From Herbaspirillum sp. LeCh32-8 (GTDB lineage Bacteria; Pseudomonadota; Gammaproteobacteria; Burkholderiales; Burkholderiaceae_D): 64,000 nt of DNA. Position 1 is the first letter of the stretch. Each line of letters starts with the position of its first letter. The position numbers and the translations under genes are program-made. This document shows, in pieces, positions 61,020 to 64,000 of the stretch. The stretch is taken from NCBI RefSeq assembly GCF_017814915.1, contig NZ_JAGIPZ010000001.1, forward strand, positions 745,559 through 809,558. Direction: 5' to 3'. The notes beneath the pieces were generated by a model, which was not told the origin of the DNA, ran no database searches, and worked only from the letters and a program-made list of their open reading frames with translations.

Positions 61020-64000
61020 ATGCTGATCCTGCCGGGCTCCAATGCCCTTTCCGCCTTCCGTACCCAACGTCTCCTGACCCAACTGCAAGCCATCGACCCC
61101 GCCATTACCGGCGTGTCGGGCCGTCACCTGCATTTCGTCGACGCCGCCCAGGCGCTGACCCGGGAAGACGAAGCGCGCCTGAACGGCCTGCTGACCTACG
61201 GTGACCCGTTCAACGGCAGCGACGAGGGCGACGCCTTCGTGGTGATTCCGCGCTTCGGCACGATCTCGCCCTGGGCCAGCAAGGCCACCGACATCGTCCA
61301 CAATTGCGGCATGGCGCACATCCATCGCGTCGAGCGCGGCGTGATTTACCACGTGCAGGTCAAGAGCGGCCTGCTGGGCGGCGCCAAGAAGCTGGCCGAC
61401 GCCAGCATCCCGGCCGTGGCCGCGCTGCTGCACGATCGCATGACCGAAACCGTGCTGCGCAATCCGGCCGATGCGGCCGGCCTGTTCACCGAACTGCAAG
61501 CCAAGCCGCTGGAGTCGGTCGACGTCCTCGGCGGCGGCCGCGGCGCACTGGAGCGCGCCAACACCGAGCTCGGCCTGGCGCTGTCGGACGACGAAATCGA
61601 TTACCTGGTGGATGCCTTCAGCCGCGCGCAGCGCAACCCGACCGACGTCGAACTGATGATGTTCGCCCAGGCCAACAGCGAACACTGCCGCCACAAGATC
61701 TTCAACGCCGACTGGACCATCGACGGCGTGGCGCAGGACAAGTCGCTGTTCGGCATGATCAAGAACACCCACCAGCTGAACCCCAAGGGCACCGTGGTCG
61801 CCTATAGCGACAACTCCTCGATCATCGAAGGCGCCACCGTGCCGCGCTTCTACCAGCGCGGCGCCGGCCGCGGCAACGTGTATGAGGCCTCCGAAGAGCT
61901 GACCCACATCCTGATGAAGGTGGAGACGCACAACCACCCGACCGCGATCTCGCCGTTCCCGGGCGCCTCCACCGGCGCCGGCGGCGAAATCCGCGACGAG
62001 GGCGCGACCGGTCGCGGCTCCAAGCCCAAGGCCGGCCTGACCGGCTTCACCGTCTCCAACCTGATGGTCACGCACGCCGTGCAACCGTGGGAAAACGCCC
62101 GCGACGTGGCGCAGCCCGCCGCCGCGCGTGCCGAACATGCCCAGGGCGGCATCTACGGCAAGCCCGAGCGCATCGCCTCGCCGCTGCAGATCATGATCGA
62201 CGGCCCGCTGGGCGGCGCCGCCTTCAACAACGAATTCGGCCGTCCCAACCTGGGCGGCTACTTCCGCACCTACGAGCAGAACGTGGGCGGCCAGGTGATG
62301 GGTTACCACAAGCCCATCATGATCGCCGGCGGCATGGGCAACATCTCCGCCAAGCACACCAGGAAGAGCGACCTGCCGGTGGGCAGCCTGCTGATCCAGC
62401 TGGGCGGCCGCGGCATGCGCATCGGCATGGGCGGCAGCGCCGCCTCGTCGATGGCCACCGGCGTCAACACCGCCGACCTGGACTTCGACTCGGTGCAGCG
62501 CGGCAATCCGGAAATGGAGCGTCGCGCCCAGGAAGTCATCAACGCCTGCTGGGCGCTGGGCGATGAAAATCCCATCCTGTCGATCCACGACGTCGGCGCC
62601 GGCGGCCTGTCCAACGCCTTCCCTGAAATCACCAACGACGCCAAGCGCGGCGCGCTGTTCGACCTGCGCAAAGTACCGCTGGAAGAATCCGGCCTGGCGC
62701 CGAAGGAAATCTGGAGCAACGAATCCCAGGAGCGTTACGTGCTGGCCATCGCGCCGGAACACCTGGAGCTGTTCACCTACCTGTGCGAGCGCGAGCGTTC
62801 GCCGTTCGCCGTGGTCGGCACCGCCACCGAAGAGCGCCAGCTGAAGGTGGTCGATCCCGAGCACAACAACAGCCCGGTCGACATGCCGATGGACGTGCTG
62901 CTGGGCAAGCCGCCCAAGATGCACCGCGACGTCAAGCACGTCGAGCAGACCCTGCCGCCGGTGGACCTGACCGGCATGGACCTGGTCGAGGTGTCGCACC
63001 GCGTTCTGCGCCTGCCGGCCGTGGCCGACAAGTCCTTCCTGATCACCATCGGCGACCGCAGCGTGGGCGCCATGACCGTGCGCGACCAGATGGTCGGCCC
63101 CTGGCAGGTGCCGGTGGCTGACGTGGCCGTGACCGCGATGGGTCTGGAAGGTTATCTCGGCGAAGCCATGGCCATGGGCGAGCGCACCCCGCTGGCAGTG
63201 ATCGACGCCGCCGCCTCCGGCCGCATGGCCGTGGGCGAAGCGATCACCAACATCGCCGCCGCGCCGATCGCCGAGATCGGCGACATCAAGCTGTCGGCCA
63301 ACTGGATGGCGGCCTGCGGCCAGCCGGGCCAGGACGCCGCGCTGTTCGATACCGTCAAGGCGGTGGGCATGGAGCTGTGCCCGGCACTGGGCATCTCGAT
63401 CCCGGTGGGCAAGGATTCGTTGTCCATGCGTAGCACCTGGAGCGACGATGAGGGCGCCAAGTCGGTGACCTCTCCGGTGTCGCTGATCGTCTCGTCGTTC
63501 GCGCCGGTGACCGACATCCGCCGCGTGCTGACGCCGCAACTGCGGCGCGACAAAGGCGAGACCGTGCTGATCGCCATCGACCTGGGCCGCGGCAAGAACC
63601 GCATGGGCGCCTCCGCGCTGACGCAGGTGATGCAGCAGATCGGCAACGAGACGCCGGACGTCGATAGCGCCGAAGACCTGAAGGGCTTCTTCAACGCCAT
63701 CCAGCAATTGAACGAGCAGGGCCAACTGCTGGCCTACCACGACCGTTCGGACGGCGGCCTGTTCTCCACGCTGACGGAAATGGCCTTCGCCGGCCGCACC
63801 GGCATCTCGGTCAACCTCGATATCCTGACCATGGAAGGCGGTCACGGCGACGACTGGGGCGACTCCAAGAACTGGACCACCCAGGTGGCCGAGCGACGCA
63901 ACGAGCAGACCCTGCGCGCGCTGTTCAACGAGGAGCTGGGCGCCGTGATCCAGGTCGCGGCCGAGCAGAAGTCGGAAGTCATGAACGTGCTGCGCAGCTT
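61020..64000 (+). CDS. purL: Phosphoribosylformylglycinamidine synthase, large single-chain form (3' truncated by window)
   Basis: About 993 residues of the roughly 1,340-residue single-chain FGAM synthase, which converts FGAR to FGAM with glutamine and ATP in purine synthesis. The ATG at 61020 ([19 protein letters not shown]) is chosen on family usage; an in-frame ATG at 60972 would add 16 residues. The N-terminal PurS-like and linker domains are followed by the first synthase core ([45 protein letters not shown] in parts, [13 protein letters not shown]). The second core begins near [31 protein letters not shown]. The glutaminase domain lies beyond the edge. purT, an earlier pathway gene, is also in the window. 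Confidence 0.96.
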   Translation, partial: MLILPGSNALSAFRTQRLLTQLQAIDPAITGVSGRHLHFVDAAQALTREDEARLNGLLTYGDPFNGSDEGDAFVVIPRFGTISPWASKATDIVHNCGMAHIHRVERGVIYHVQVKSGLLGGAKKLADASIPAVAALLHDRMTETVLRNPADAAGLFTELQAKPLESVDVLGGGRGALERANTELGLALSDDEIDYLVDAFSRAQRNPTDVELMMFAQANSEHCRHKIFNADWTIDGVAQDKSLFGMIKNTHQLNPKGTVVAYSDNSSIIEGATVPRFYQRGAGRGNVYEASEELTHILMKVETHNHPTAISPFPGASTGAGGEIRDEGATGRGSKPKAGLTGFTVSNLMVTHAVQPWENARDVAQPAAARAEHAQGGIYGKPERIASPLQIMIDGPLGGAAFNNEFGRPNLGGYFRTYEQNVGGQVMGYHKPIMIAGGMGNISAKHTRKSDLPVGSLLIQLGGRGMRIGMGGSAASSMATGVNTADLDFDSVQRGNPEMERRAQEVINACWALGDENPILSIHDVGAGGLSNAFPEITNDAKRGALFDLRKVPLEESGLAPKEIWSNESQERYVLAIAPEHLELFTYLCERERSPFAVVGTATEERQLKVVDPEHNNSPVDMPMDVLLGKPPKMHRDVKHVEQTLPPVDLTGMDLVEVSHRVLRLPAVADKSFLITIGDRSVGAMTVRDQMVGPWQVPVADVAVTAMGLEGYLGEAMAMGERTPLAVIDAAASGRMAVGEAITNIAAAPIAEIGDIKLSANWMAACGQPGQDAALFDTVKAVGMELCPALGISIPVGKDSLSMRSTWSDDEGAKSVTSPVSLIVSSFAPVTDIRRVLTPQLRRDKGETVLIAIDLGRGKNRMGASALTQVMQQIGNETPDVDSAEDLKGFFNAIQQLNEQGQLLAYHDRSDGGLFSTLTEMAFAGRTGISVNLDILTMEGGHGDDWGDSKNWTTQVAERRNEQTLRALFNEELGAVIQVAAEQKSEVMNVLRS

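Noticed and set aside
60870-63845. 991-codon open frame on the minus strand opposite purL
   Set aside because: His/Ala/Gly-rich with no recognisable domain. It is the antisense shadow of purL, whose motifs are unmistakable; long antisense frames are expected at this GC content.

Overview
This 64 kb window is GC-rich chromosomal DNA from a betaproteobacterium, most likely Oxalobacteraceae and Herbaspirillum-like. That placement is an inference from protein style: a Burkholderia-type QueE with a CX14CX2C cluster motif, a large single-chain PurL, FecIR-type iron regulation, MHS/2HCT/CitMHS carriers, and housekeeping genes mixed with small catabolic loci. I see no rRNA, tRNA, CRISPR array, phage or insertion sequence. 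Every gene I call looks intact except purL, which runs off the right edge.

Layout. 0-15.6 kb is iron acquisition. Two FecI/FecR/TonB-dependent-receptor sets point the same way, with a YecE protein and a TetR-regulated MFS exporter between them. A Fur-type site then precedes a DUF4198 protein and a MacA/MacB (PvdRT-like) exporter. 15.6-18 kb is a TetR-controlled SDR/NAD-binding pair. 18-25.7 kb is housekeeping: queE, queD, tadA, ldcA, a DUF1439 protein, ybiT, nadA and nadC. 25.8-34 kb holds a MASE1-PAS membrane sensor overlapping an alpha/beta hydrolase with a cysteine nucleophile, a PlpD-like patatin autotransporter, a small monooxygenase, nadB and purT.

34-45 kb is accessory carbon metabolism in two LysR-linked loci and one carrier. 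The first locus is CitMHS carrier, AtuA-like protein and AtuA C-terminal-like protein. An MHS symporter lies between the loci. The second locus is a LeuC/LeuD-type hydro-lyase with a 2-hydroxycarboxylate carrier. 45-50.6 kb is an aminophosphonate (2-aminoethylphosphonate-type) ABC importer with a TIGR03364-type FAD oxidoreductase. 51-64 kb returns to core genes: a TonB-C lipoprotein, ppiD preceded by a possible small RNA, a glutamine amidotransferase, a TesA-like esterase divergent from a YbbA-like ATPase, an EamA transporter, nnr, a DadA-like dehydrogenase and purL.

Regulatory structure is unusually legible. There are two independent TetR cassettes, each with a matched operator pair; two Fur-like sites; a 16-bp palindrome between citM and its LysR gene; many clean intrinsic terminators; and a family of REP-like hairpin repeats at 32.5 and 45.0 kb. 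The most interesting unknowns are the substrates of the two LysR/hydroxy-acid loci, the Fur-controlled DUF4198-MacAB unit, the MASE1/Cys-hydrolase pair and the candidate small RNA before ppiD.
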